Below, in pieces: positions 24,211-35,376 of a DNA stretch of 64,000 nt. Position 1 is the first letter of the stretch. Each line of letters begins with the position of its first letter. Source of the stretch: Artemisia argyi (lineage: Eukaryota > Streptophyta > Magnoliopsida > Asterales > Asteraceae); NCBI GenBank assembly GCA_030686995.1, contig CM060694.1, forward strand, positions 93,649,844-93,713,843, read 5' to 3'. The position numbers and the translations under genes are program-made. Below the pieces are notes generated by a model. The model had not been told where the DNA came from and did not search any database. It worked only from the letters and a program-made list of their open reading frames with translations.

Positions 24211-25257
24211 GATGATTGTGTGTGTGTATGAAACTTGATGTATATTGGTTTATATGATAATGGAGTTGTGTTGTTTTGGATTATGTCATTGTTAAGGTCT
24301 ATTTTGAGAATTTTAGTATACAATCTCGGTGTCACATGAAGGTGCAAATTTTTGTTAAAATGAAATTGTGAATTTCGGTTAAAATATGGGCCCAAATCTC
24401 TATGAACTTTAAGCCCAATCTCGGTGACTATTAAAGCTAAAACCCGGTTAAAAAAAGTTCAAATTTCGGTTAAATTTCAATCCCAAATTCTGTAAAACCA
24501 AAACCCAAAATTCAGTAGATTTCTAGGCCCAACTTTGGTTACAAAGCAAGCCCAAATTTTTGGTGAAAACAAGTACCAAATCTTAGTTATACTTGAGCCA
24601 GAATCTCAGTTAATATAAGTCCCAAATCTCGGTGAAATAAATGTAGTGATCTCGTTGGAATTAAGTGCTCACAATCTCGGTGAAATGGGACTACAATCTT
24701 GGTGAAATGTCACTCCAAATATCAGTGCAATTATTACTAATAATCTTGGTGAAAACTCAATGCACAATCTGAGTAAACACTTGCTCTAATCTCGGTGAAT
24801 CTAGACAACCGAGATACTCTAATGTAAACTACCGAATTCGGAAAGATGAAAACTACCAAGATACACAGACTACCGAAATACCAAACACGACCGAGATACG
24901 AAATTGTACTTTCCTAAAATCTCGTACCACTACCCTAGTACTTCTACCGAGATACAAATGACCAAGATCCTAGAGAAAAACTACCGAAATTATAAATATA
25001 CAGTGATACTACATTGAGTTCGAAAGTTAAATAAAAAAATAAAACTCAAATTTTGTAGTTTTTATACCATTTTGCTCCGTTAGATCAATACTAAAACACT
25101 AAATACAACTTAAAAACAACTTTCAAGGTTTAATCCATAAAACCAAAGTTCTTTGCAAAGATGAACTCGGTTGAAAATGAAACTCACAGAAAGCTTAAAA
25201 ATAACATTTTTGATCCATTTTCTTCAAGAAAAAAATCAGTCCACCATCATTGTTATG
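24211..25257 (-). repeat. Element leader with a degenerate CTCGGT/ACCGAG repeat array
   Basis: This untranslated leader, between primer site and gag, is filled with short repeats. AATCTCGGTGAAA-type words dominate 24360-24800 and the inverse ACCGAGATAC dominates 24800-24980, so the halves are roughly inverted relative to each other. Spacing is irregular (about 20-40 bp). The rest is AT-rich. No gene. Confidence 0.6.
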
Positions 25258-25269
25258 GCTCTGATACCA
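25258..25269 (-). other. Primer binding site, initiator tRNA-Met type
   Basis: The minus strand reads TGGTATCAGAGC, the classical copia site complementary to initiator tRNA-Met, two bases inside the LTR end. Confidence 0.85.
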
Positions 25270-25271
25270 AT

Positions 25272-25781
25272 TGTAGGTCACCAAACAATATCAAGATCAC
25301 ACAATAATGATGTAGCTTTTTTAAAAAGAGAGTAGAGAGAGAAAGACCTGTTGAGATGTTAGAGTGAATTGTAAATAAAATGTATTATGATAAAATGATC
25401 TCCCACCCTATCTAAGCTAAGGAGGGGCGTTTATATGTATTTTACAAAAGACATTTATTGGCTTTGATGGGCCTTGGTCCATGTACTAGCTTAGCGAACT
25501 AACTATTACATGATTACTACAAGGATTAATGGCCTACATACATATTTAAGTTACAAGGCCCGTAAACTATTAATGAACACCGTTTATAATGCTACAAGGT
25601 GCATTTAATATAATCTCACAAATATTAAATGCTCAACACGTGTAAGATAAATACCCGTTGGAAACCCTAATTCTCTGCCTATAAAAGAGAATGTTTGTAA
25701 AGGAGTAAATGCATCTATTGGAATTAACGTGATAAATATTCAAGAGCATTTACTTATCGAATTGAACTTGGCTGCTCAACA
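25272..25781 (-). repeat. copia 5' LTR (about 510 bp)
   Basis: On the minus strand it ends GGTGACCTACA directly before the primer site. The outer boundary is taken at TGTTGAGCAGCC (25781) because that gives TG...CA termini; without a partner LTR this end is a guess. A TATA-like CATATAAACG lies near 25435 on the minus strand. The matching 3' LTR was not found left of 22064, so the element is truncated. Confidence 0.6.
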
Positions 25782-26180
25782 ATTCAGCGACTAAGAAAAG
25801 TTCATACTTAAACCATAACTAAGTTTGTGTGTTTAAGTTAGAGAAGAGATCAAAAAAATTGTCATTCAACTAGGATTGTTTCCGCAAAAAACCCTTTCTA
25901 AATTCTTTGATTAACTTATAATAAAAATTTTAAACATTGAAAACTTTCTTGTGTGCTTTGTGTTTAAACTACTTTACATATTATTGTTATAAACTGTTTA
26001 AATACCACATCTGATTATATAGAGAGTGATTAGACTTAGTTTAAAAAGTTGTAATCAGTCTAAAGGGAACAACATAAACTCTTTACGTTTCTTAAAAAAA
26101 AGAAAAAAAAAATAGTAAGGTTTTAGAAAAGATTTCAACAAGTATCTAAATATACTTATATCAAAATATACGTAAATGAA
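25782..26180. other. Unassigned AT-rich spacer
   Basis: No gene or clear repeat. A plus-strand TATA-like CTATAAAAGAGAA near 25679 inside the LTR could start transcription into this stretch, but no coding frame follows. Confidence 0.3.
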
Positions 26181-29100
26181 TCTCCCACTATATAAAACAA
26201 GCTTTCCCTAAGGAAGGCTTTGCCCAAAACTCCAGGATAATGACACCTGGATATTCAAAGTGATCCAATGGACCAAATGTAATTTCAGCCATTTAATTAA
26301 TGCAAAAAATAAAACACACCAATTACCCTACCCCATGGATCAAACACAACTTACGTATGACAAAAAACCCCAAACATTTACCTGAAAAAAAAACCTCTCC
26401 AACAATTAACCCCTAACAAAAAAAAAAAAAAAAAAAAAAAAACCCTCAAATATGATTCCTAACATCAACGATATTCAGGAACAATTATACCACAAAACCA
26501 AAAATTCATTGCCAACAATTAACCCAAAATCAAAAAATCCCTCAATCCACAACAAACCCTATAATTTTTATTCCAAAATTCAACCACCAATGCTCATTCC
26601 ACAACAAACTGTATAATTTTTGGGGCAATATGTATACGGATACAAACTCTATATCATCAGTTGTTGTTGATTGATGAGGATTCATGCGACTAACCATAAT
26701 TTTTGGGGCAATATGAAATTATTGGAAATCGTATATCGACAATTCAAGTGTACGTATTCTTTGTTCAATAACAATGGGCGAATATCAAACAGGTAAATGA
26801 ATCATTTTTTAATTGTTAATTTTCTTTATAATATATAATTAAGTGTGCAATTTTCTCGGTTCATTAGCCATTTGTATTTTTTTTTTTCATATAATTACCT
26901 TCATCAATATGAATGTCAAAAGTTTGTGGTATTTTTGGAGGTGGATATTATTATAATTTCGATAATTATGGATAATTTGAAATTTTAGTTATTGTAAGAA
27001 AGTATTTAAAACGAATTATAAACAATTTGTTAATTTTAGAAAGTTATAAATTAATTAGGGCATTTTGTATAAACCCAGATAACAGAATCCCTTATTTAAT
27101 GGTTTATCAATTTAAACACATTTGTTTGGTACATCTTTAGTAGGGTTGTTTGGAGTGACAAATAATACTTATGCGAATTTCAGTTTGTTTTGCAAGTATA
27201 TGTGCCATTGAATAGACTATTTTCTTATAAATAATAAAACATGAGCTATGCATATTTTTGTAACATAGTTTTTAAGATATCGTTAAATTTAATATAATAT
27301 TCACAATAAAAATAAGTTTCAAAATAAAAGTGCATTTGAACCAAAAGTAGTGCTTTATCAGAACTGGAAGTTTCGTAATCATAGTTTGAATCAAAAGTAG
27401 TGCTTTATCAGAACTGGAAGTTTTGAACTCAGGTTTATTATACCAGCTCAATCAATCCCAAAATTATAACATCTACTAGCTTCTTATACCAGCTCAGGTT
27501 TATTTGTAGGTTGCACTTTTGATAATCAATCCCAAACACTCCCTTAGGTGTTTTTAGATAATGCATAAGCCTTATCTAACTATGTCTGTTTGCTTTTAGT
27601 ATGTTAAGAGGGATTAAACAAAGCAACACGGCTAAAACGATATTTTATTAGGAAGGTTAGTATTATATATGTTAACACTCTGTTGCACATAGTTTACAGT
27701 TTTACTGTCATAAATTGCCCCATCCCATTATATTTTGCAAGTAGTAGGAATTTTGTGTTCATGTCGTGAGTTTTCTGTTTCTATGAGAACCAAAGAAGTT
27801 TGTAAAAGCTATAATTGTATGTGTTTTCTGTTTCTTATTTCATATAGTGGGGCAAGTTTGTTTAAATGGTCTAATTGCAAGGAGAGCTCTCTCATGTAAT
27901 GTAAAATCAATGCATGGTAAACCGTCTACTCCAAAGTGTTTGGCTATTCTGGGAGATGATTCGAAACCGAGGCAAACAAACTATAAGAGACCCTTTATCA
28001 GAAAGAGAAACCGTTTCCTCTTCATAACCACTGTAAATAACAAATCTTTTATTTTTTGAAACTGAGTTTGTGAAATTTTCGTAGAAAATGTAATAGCATC
28101 GGACAATTGCTAATATGATGGTATTATGTTGCTGATTTTCAGGCCAACTCGGATCTTAATGGAAATAAAAAAAAACAACAATCTTCACTTTCTGGATTGT
28201 AAGTACTCTCTTTTATATATTCCGTTTTTGAATTTGAGTTTTGAAAGTCATTTTGCTATATGAAATAATGAAATAAAACTAAAGTGTATAACTTTTAATA
28301 AAACATGACGGGTAGAGAGTGTTTTTTACACGTATATGTTATGCTATACCCAGCCTCAAGGCAACTATTTTATGCAAGTTTGTAAATGAGAGTTTCAGGA
28401 CAAAACAACATAATAAGTTATAATGCACCGAGGCTGCACCCACATAAGTGACAAGGATGCATAATATAGAGTTGTAACTGGTACACCAACATCCATTATA
28501 TTATAGAGTAGTTGAGTAGCTGAAAACTGGTTATAGTCAAAGATAGTTGTTTTATTGGGCTAGGTCATAAAATATGGGATATTTTTGCATATTCAATTGT
28601 AAGTTAGGACTACAAAAATACCAATGGATCTGTAGTTCTAACTACTTTTATGTGTCACAAAGATATGCTTTCGGTTGGTTCATAATCGTATAATATCCCT
28701 CTATGAAATTAGACTTTTACTCTACATTGCAGGAGATTGAAAGATAACAAGGAAGCTGAACCTGAAGCTGACCCGGAAAGGGACCAAAGGACTTTTTTTT
28801 GCTTAAGGTAAGATGGATTGGATCTAATTGCGATGTTATCAGACCATCCCTTTTTTGTAGAGTAATATTAAGCATATATTACTTGCAGATGCCACTCAAA
28901 GCAACTGAATTTTGATGTTTATGAGTTCTTCTCAAAAGCATGAGAGGTAATTGTCTTTATCCAGGCTACTCCCATTAACACATATTCTTTTCTTTCATGT
29001 TGTAATTTAATTTTGGAGAATTTGGAAACATAGAAACTCTAAAGTTTTTGAATGAATAAATGTTAATCAGATGGAGGGGTGAGGAAGATGGCGTCCAGTC

Positions 29101-29960
29101 ATCTTGCATTAATATAATTAGCATAGTTTTAGATGATTAGATCACAGGTTCATGTTGAGATATATTTTTGGTCTTGCTGTATCATCACACATGCTTAATA
29201 TGTAGTATTGTTACTTACTAAAATGAAACCTACTGACATTTTGTGTCTATTCTTAACGCACAACTATATAGTAAGTGGAAACAATTATGAAGCCACTTTG
29301 TTAATGTACTTGATTTTATTTTTAATTTGTATTTATATGATCTTCAATCATCATTGTGATTTTTTTTTGTTAGTTAGTTATCTGTAACCGAACCACATGC
29401 CTTAGTTGATTTTAAAAATCTATTTCAATTCCATTATCATTTGGAATAAAGTTACCTCACTATATGATACGTATTTGATAAATTCATCATAATAATACAT
29501 CGTATATACTAACATATTTGGTTGACTTCAAAAGTCAATTTATGTATATAAAAGTTTTATTTTGGGTTGAAATTGTAGGGAATGTCTTGAAGGGAGTTGG
29601 TACGTGATCACCATAAGAATGTTCGGTATTCAACATCATAAGTTAGTTCTCAAGATCGGTGCTCCGATAATTTGTTTGCGCAACATAGACTGATAATATT
29701 TTGCTCAACATAGACCAAAGAGGTGGTCTATGTAATGGTACAAGGTTACAAATCGTTAGGATAGGGATCAATGTATTTACTTTCATTCATTTTTTTTTTG
29801 CTACAAATCTCAATTTGTATGACAAACTTTTATGCTGGTCAACATTATGCATTTGCGCATTATATATATGATTTTTTATATAGAATATATGTAACACATT
29901 TTTTATTTTTGAATAATAAAACTTAATGCTAGCGCCCCATCGGGGCGGGCCTAAGGCTAG
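26181..29960 (+). mobile_element. Non-autonomous Helitron (3780 bp)
   Basis: The 5' end is TCTCCCACTATATAAAACAA, preceded by A. The 3' end is a GC hairpin (GCCCC-ATC-GGGGC, 29934-29946), ten bases, then CTAG followed by T. This is the full plant Helitron signature: TC start, A^T insertion site, hairpin, CTAG end, no inverted repeats, no target duplication. No Rep or helicase motif occurs. Exon-like pieces sit at 27848-28059 (after a TATAG; starting GQVCLNGLIARRAL), 28736-28807 (between TTGCAG and GTAAG; KDNKEAEPEADPERDQRT) and 28889-28950 (after TTGCAG). They may be a captured gene of unknown identity. A 39 bp direct repeat lies at 27335-27373 and 27385-27423. Poly-A lies at 26418-26442. Confidence 0.8.
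29934..29960 (+). terminator. Helitron 3' terminal hairpin and CTAG end
   Basis: Stem GCCCC/GGGGC with loop ATC, then GGGCCTAAGG and CTAG. In Helitrons this hairpin marks the end of rolling-circle transfer; it is not a transcription terminator. Confidence 0.8.
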
Positions 29961-30137
29961 TAAAATACTAACCGACCTTTGCTCTTGCGGATTAATTGGT
30001 TGATTTATTCGTGCAATCATTTATCAAATGTAATATCAATAATTAACTTATGTGTTCCGAGATTCCTCAACCATGTTTTTGCATGATAAAGAAGGGATGC
30101 ATTTATACAATCTTACGTGTTAATAATTTGTGTATAC

Positions 30138-30191
<54 letters not shown>

Positions 30192-30348
30192 TCAACAAAT
30201 AAAAGTTGGCCATTGCGAATGTCGTAACAAGATAGTTGAGCAATACCGGAATCGTAAGTACATAAATATTATGTAACTTTATATAATCCATGTGGAAACA
30301 TTAATATTAGTTAAAGATAAGATATAAAGCTGGCTAGTAACTAATTTA
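29961..30348. other. Spacer with long poly-A
   Basis: It holds a run of 48 or so A at about 30141-30188 and otherwise plain AT-rich sequence. No gene. Confidence 0.6.
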
Positions 30349-30610
30349 TTTTTTTATTTTTTATTTTTATTTTTTTAAACATCACTTCATTAAAATACAC
30401 CAACAATAAAAGGGTTACAAGGGTTTAAAAAACCTATTTCTACAGCAAATGAGAATGAGCTTTCAATTCATCTATGTTAGTATTTTTCCCAGTGAGCTTT
30501 AAATCAAAACAAACTTGGTTCCGATCTTTTCAAATAATCCAAAGTTTGGACCTCATCTTTGTTGAGGTGTTTAGCTAAATTATTTAACCATGTCAATTCA
30601 ATCCAAGTGG
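30349..30610 (-). mobile_element. 5'-truncated LINE (L1-type) 3' end
   Basis: The minus strand reads WII-stop-KDRNQVCFDLKLTGKNTN and soon ends at TAG, followed by about 100 bases of tail and an A-rich end (the T-rich stretch at 30349-30375). A Trp, Ile/Leu, Trp, Lys, Arg/Asn pattern near the C-terminus is typical of plant LINE ORF2 (after the RNase H and zf-RVT regions); here the second Trp is a TGA stop. Only the last stretch is kept, as expected of 5'-truncated insertions. Confidence 0.6.
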
Positions 30611-30716
30611 TTAGAGACGAGAAGATCTAGTTCTAGTGCGACAATTGATATGAGGGATGATTTTAAAATTTAAACTTGTATATGGATTCTCATTTTCATA
30701 TATATCATACTGGGAA

Positions 30717-30840
30717 CTAGTTATAATACATGTGCACGCACAAGGTTTTTAAATTTCGTTTTAATTGTGTATTATTATCGATTAAGAAATAAACCACTTA
30801 ATATGTTTCAATTGGTTTTACTTGGTGGACTAAAAATAAA

Positions 30841-30879
<39 letters not shown>

Positions 30880-32197
30880 ATAACCTACCTATTATTTTAA
30901 GAGAATGCTTTTGGATTAAAAATTATTTTTTATTATTCAAGCAAAATCACATGATGATACTTGACTTGCATGAGATGTTAATGATATATGCTTTTAGTTT
31001 TGTAAACCCGTGCTATCAATTTACGATGTGTTTTGTAATTGTGGTATTTCTTTTACTTATATTTTCATTAAAATATGTAGTATATTTAGATAGCTTTGAA
31101 GATTGATTCATTTTCTTAATTATTAATAACTATCATATCATTTTTATTAATATACCTTTTTGTTTGAAAAGTTGTATTTTCATAAGTTTGTGTTATTTGT
31201 TTCTCATGTTTGATTATAAAATTACCAAATTAACATAGATGCTGACATTATAGCTTCTTTATTACATAAAGAGAAACGAAAAAAGATGTAATGGGTAGAA
31301 CTCAAATTTAATCTTACGTTTATGTATAATGCATAAGAATAATTTTTCTCTAACCCGAACTATATAAGGAAATTGTTATTATTTATATAAGTAAATTATA
31401 AACGCATGAAAAAAATGACAAAGAGTATATTCGCAAGTCTTTTAAGATTGTTTGAATCCTTACTGACCTTTCACTTTAATGCAACTTTCTTCACAATTGG
31501 CCTAAATCATCAAGGTAAAAGACACTCATATTGTGCTTACCAATTGATATTTATATTCCCGTTACTAATAATTTAGCCGTATTTCAAACTCGTGTACGCA
31601 TAAATTAAACTTTTAAATAGTAACATGAGTCCTTATTTAAAAAATATTTTAATGGATGAAAGTTTAAAACTAACATTAGTTTAAAAAAATATTTAACGTA
31701 TATTAAACTAATTCACATATTTACCAAATTTTATAATTTTAATGAATGAAAGTCTAAAAATTAATACTAATACTTATATAATTTTAAACAAAGTTAATAT
31801 TATAAAGTATAGGGGGTATAAAGTGTAAGGGGTTATTTGTGTTTTTTATAAAGTTATTAAAAAACATGGAAACTTGTAATTTTACACTTTACTCTTTATA
31901 AATTATTTAAATTTCAATCACTAAAGTTTAATTAATTACTTCCTCTTTTTTAAGTTTTTGTTTTTATAAATTTGCCATCTATATTTTTATGCATTTTTTT
32001 CCTTAACCAAATTTCTCCACCAAATTTATTAAGTTTGACCAAAATCAATTTAATTTTGACTTTTTATTGACCAATCATATTGCTCGATTTCGCCTACGTG
32101 GCAGAATCGAGCTCTGCTATTGGTCCAATTTTTTTTCAATGAAAAGGGATTTGCAAAAACACTCTGAAATGATGTAATTCTTTTATTATATAAAAGA
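30717..32197 (-). mobile_element. Non-autonomous Helitron, minus orientation (1481 bp)
   Basis: Minus-strand 5' end TCTTTTATATAATAAAAGAA, preceded by A. Minus-strand 3' end has a short hairpin GTGCGTGCAC, then about a dozen bases to CTAG followed by T (plus 30717-30720). A CACGTAGGC block near the 5' end is also common in plant Helitrons (memory). It has no coding frame and a TA run at about 30846-30876. The two termini agree in orientation and flanking bases. Confidence 0.65.
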
Positions 32198-32497
32198 TTT
32201 AGGAATCCGAAAAAGGATCAAATAGAACTTAACCTATATATGATGTGCAATATTAAATCGATATGTACCTTTCAAAATTATTATTAGTAAAACAACTAAA
32301 CAACATATTATCTATTTCACTTAAGAACGGTGGCAGTGGCAGCGGCATCACCCAACGGTATGGCCATACCGCCGGTGAACACCGCCGCCACCTCGGCGGT
32401 ATGGTCAGCGGCATTGTTCCAACGGCAATATTTGCTTCCGCGGTTTGGAGATTTAGAACTTGAAAATTAACCGTTTTGAGTATTTTGGAACGTTAGG

Positions 32498-32533
<36 letters not shown>

Positions 32534-32623
32534 TATATATTAAACTAAAAACAATTCCATTTTCATACTTTCAAACAAATACATTTATAAACACAAACAT
32601 TTTTAAACACATACATTTTTATC
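32198..32623. promoter_or_regulatory. Upstream region of the SANT-type gene
   Basis: It contains a GC-rich block (32325-32450) with an inverted CGGTATGG / CCATACCG pair that looks like a MITE remnant, a poly-A run (about 32500-32528), and A/C-rich leader-like sequence (32570-32620) before the ATG. No clear TATA box was chosen. Confidence 0.35.
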
Positions 32624-34143
32624 ATGGATGGTGGCAAATCAAGAGGTGCTTCATCACAAAAAGGTCGTGGACGTGGCAATCGTGGTTGTGTTCGTCCGCA
32701 AGCTCCACCACTGATATATCCACAATACCCTCAATCGGGCTATTATCCCCAACCTCCACCACTGATGCATCAACAATACCCTCAATCGTTTAACTATCCT
32801 CAACCTCCACCACCGATGAATCCAAGCCAATATAACATATCAATGACGAGTGACTTCAACCCGTTTGGTGACTACCGTGAAGGTCCTTCGCGTCGTGAAC
32901 CAAGTGTGGAACGCGAACTACCTATATATGGTGAAGACGATGATGATGTTGAGATTGTTCCCGAAACACAACAACAAACTCAAATTGTTATATATTTTAT
33001 TTTTATACGTTATAATTTTTCTTGTTATATTTTTTATATACTTTATATTTTTTTTATATACGTTATATTTTTTTATACGTTATAATTTTTCTTGTTATAT
33101 TTTTTTATACGTTATATTTTTTTTTATATACGTTATATTTTTTTTATACGTTAGAATTTTTTTTATATACGTTATAATTTTTTTTAGATGAAGATGTTCA
33201 AGTCGGTAAAGGGAAAACTAAAGCGGATAAAAAACCTTGGACGTCGATTGAAGAGGTTGCTTTGGCTAAAGCATGGATTCATATCTCGACATGTAGAAAA
33301 GTCGGGAATGAACAAGGTAAAGATGAGTTTTGGGAAAGAATTTTGGAGCATTTCAAGGTCACCATTAAAGATACTAAGCGAACTCGTCATAGCTTGAACA
33401 TAAAGTGGAAAAATATGAATCACGCAATGGGTGTCTTTAATGGGCTATACATCCAACACGTAATTTTTAAACTATATACTTGTGTTAATTTATACACTTG
33501 TGTTAATTTATATACTTGTGTAAATTTATGTACTTGTGTTAATTTATATACTTTTTAATTGTAGAATCACATTCGTGAGAGTGGGTGTGACGATGTCAAC
33601 GTCATGCATAATGCCATGTCCGATTATGATAAGAGAAATAAGGGCACTTCTTTTAATCATATTGAAGCGTGGAAGGTTGTTAAGGGAGAACCGAAATGGT
33701 TGGAACAACCATGTTTTGAAAAATTATCTTCGACATCTCATTCCGACAAACGAAGAAAGTCGTCGGAATCTAGCTACTATGAGTTCGGAAGCAATGACAA
33801 TGTTGATCCTGTTATTCCGGATCTAAATGACGACACAACTCCTGTATCAAAAAGAAAAGGGAAAAAGACCGCTAGCGAGTCGTCGACAAAGAATAGTGTT
33901 GCTGAGTTTATTGAGAACTATACGGCAAAGAAAGCACTAGCGTTGGATGATGCGATGGCAGAAAAACGTGCAAAGGATCAATTGTCCAAACAGTTGCTGA
34001 CGACACAACTCGAAAATGCTAACGAAAAGGCTATGATTTGGGCAATGAAATTCTATAACGAGCTGCACGAACACATAACCAATACGGTTATGCGAGAATT
34101 CGCTATTGCCAAAAAACGTGCGTACGCGGAGAAATATGGATAG
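32624..34143 (+). CDS. Trihelix/SANT-like, NAM-associated family protein (three exons)
   Basis: Exon 1 begins at 32624 and reads a low-complexity N-terminus: basic GRGRGNRG, then PQYPQS/YPQPPP repeats and an acidic DDDDVE. Exon 2 (33188-33459) encodes a SANT/trihelix-like domain: KPWTSIEEVALAKAW, then GKDEFWERILEHF and SLNIKWKNMNHAMGVFNG. Exon 3 (33565-34143) has RESGCDDVNV...FNHIEAWKVVKGEPKW and a Lys/Glu-rich helical C-terminus, the layout of NAM-associated proteins often annotated as glutathione S-transferase T3-like in plants. Intron 2 (33460-33564, GT-AG, phase 0) is clean. The donor of intron 1 is unclear: a GT at 32987 gives the wrong phase, one at 33009 keeps frame. Intron 1 is full of TATACGTTATATTTT repeats. 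Probably a DNA-binding protein; such proteins resemble the Myb-like ORF of PIF/Harbinger transposons, and no transposase lies nearby. Confidence 0.7.
33000..33187 (+). repeat. Intron 1 tandem array (TATACGTTATATTTTT)
   Basis: Words of 15-20 bp containing TATACGTTATA are repeated about seven times. Expansion here may have damaged the donor site. The short hydrophobic frames over it are artefacts. Confidence 0.75.
33466..33556 (+). repeat. Intron 2 tandem array (TATACTTGTGTTAATT)
   Basis: About four to five copies of a 19-20 bp unit fill nearly the whole intron. Confidence 0.8.
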
Positions 34144-34620
34144 CCTACCGATTTTTAGATATAATTATGTATTTTTTTTTCAAGTATTATGTAATGTTAT
34201 TTTAATTATTAATGAAATATTTATGTTTTTATTAAATTGTTTAATTTAATTAATGAAAATAAAAAATAAAAAAATAAAATTAGTTAGGAGGTATGAAAAA
34301 GGCATGGTTGCCACTAAAAGGGGGTTGGGAGGTATGAAAAAAATATGAATGGGGTGGAATGAGGTAGAATGATATTATTGGTGGATTTGAGAGGTATGGA
34401 TGATTTTGGAAGCATGACTGCCACCCTCCTAATATGAGTTTTGCAACTAAACACTGAGACCACGCATAACACGAGCATCAACCACGCCTTGAGCACCCTA
34501 ATGATGTGTCATGCACCATTACCCCTTCCTCCTTCACGATTGAAAGCCAAGTTTTAGAAGTTATTTGGTCAAGTTCTTGACTAGATTTTTTTTTCTTTGT
34601 CAGTGTGTATTTGTGGGGTA
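34144..34620. other. 3' flank of the SANT-type gene with a MITE-like block
   Basis: 34287-34429 is bounded by GGAGGTATG and the inverse of CCACCCTCC, with inverted GGCATGGTTGCC / GGCAGTCATGC inside, suggesting a small Harbinger-type MITE. The flanks (TTA and TAA) do not form a true duplication, so this is weak. The rest shows nothing. Confidence 0.3.
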
Positions 34621-34625
34621 TATTT

Positions 34626-35363
34626 TGTTAAAAGTTACGTATAAATATTAATTAGTAAATGTCTAGTATCGAACCCGAGACCTCGGGATTGCACACTTTA
34701 CAAACAAGAATAATGTAAATAAATATATATATGTTAAATGTATCGTATATATATATTTATAAACACTTAAGGGACTAAATAATCATTAATATTAAACGTA
34801 AGTATTAATTATTATTAAGGGATAAGAGAACGAGGACTAGAGTGTAACTTGGGAGTCAAGAAGGATCTAGAAACACCCCAAGGGTGCCTAGGCCGGTCGA
34901 AGCCCACACCATGGGTCGATCCACCCTTGCTTGTGCTCCAAGGAATCACCTAGTATATATACAAGGCCAAGGATTAGGGTTTCACATCTCTTGTGCACAC
35001 ACACAAAACCCTAAAGTTTTCTTCTCCTTGTTTCTTCTCTTGGTCGATCGATCCTCACTCCCATAAGGGTTTTAGGATTGAAATTTTCATAAGCAAATTA
35101 AGTGTTTTGTTTACTTGCATCAAACCTTTATTCGTTGGTAGTTTGTGTGTACAAGAACGAGGTAATTACTTACTTTAGTAATTATCAAGAGATCGATAAA
35201 CAAAACGGTAAGGGGTTTATCATTGATCTAATTGTACAAGAATCAAGGTTTATTTGAAGTGCATCGGGTATGTTTTCTATTTATGTTTTAGTTAATCTTT
35301 ATACGTGTTATTACTTGATCCTAGCTTCCGCAATATGTGTACTTTGATTGTCAAACTCTAACA
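34626..35363 (+). repeat. 5' LTR of the intact copia element
   Basis: Starts TGTTAAAAGTTACG, ends CAAACTCTAACA. A TATA-like box AGTATATATACAAGG (near 34953) is followed by a leader with ACACACACAAAACCCTAAAG. The 60-61 codon frames inside occur in both LTRs and are not genes. Confidence 0.95.
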
Positions 35364-35364
35364 G

Positions 35365-35376
35365 TGGTATCAGAGC
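35365..35376 (+). other. Primer binding site (initiator tRNA-Met)
   Basis: TGGTATCAGAGC, one base after the LTR. Confidence 0.92.

Noticed and set aside
25678..26180. Plus-strand gene after a TATA-like box
   Set aside because: No coding frame follows.
32624..34143. SANT-type gene as part of an intact PIF/Harbinger transposon
   Set aside because: No transposase frame and no matching terminal inverted repeats with a target duplication were found around it.
34884..35178. 60-61 codon frames, repeated at 42112-42406
   Set aside because: They lie inside the identical copia LTRs and are leader sequence.
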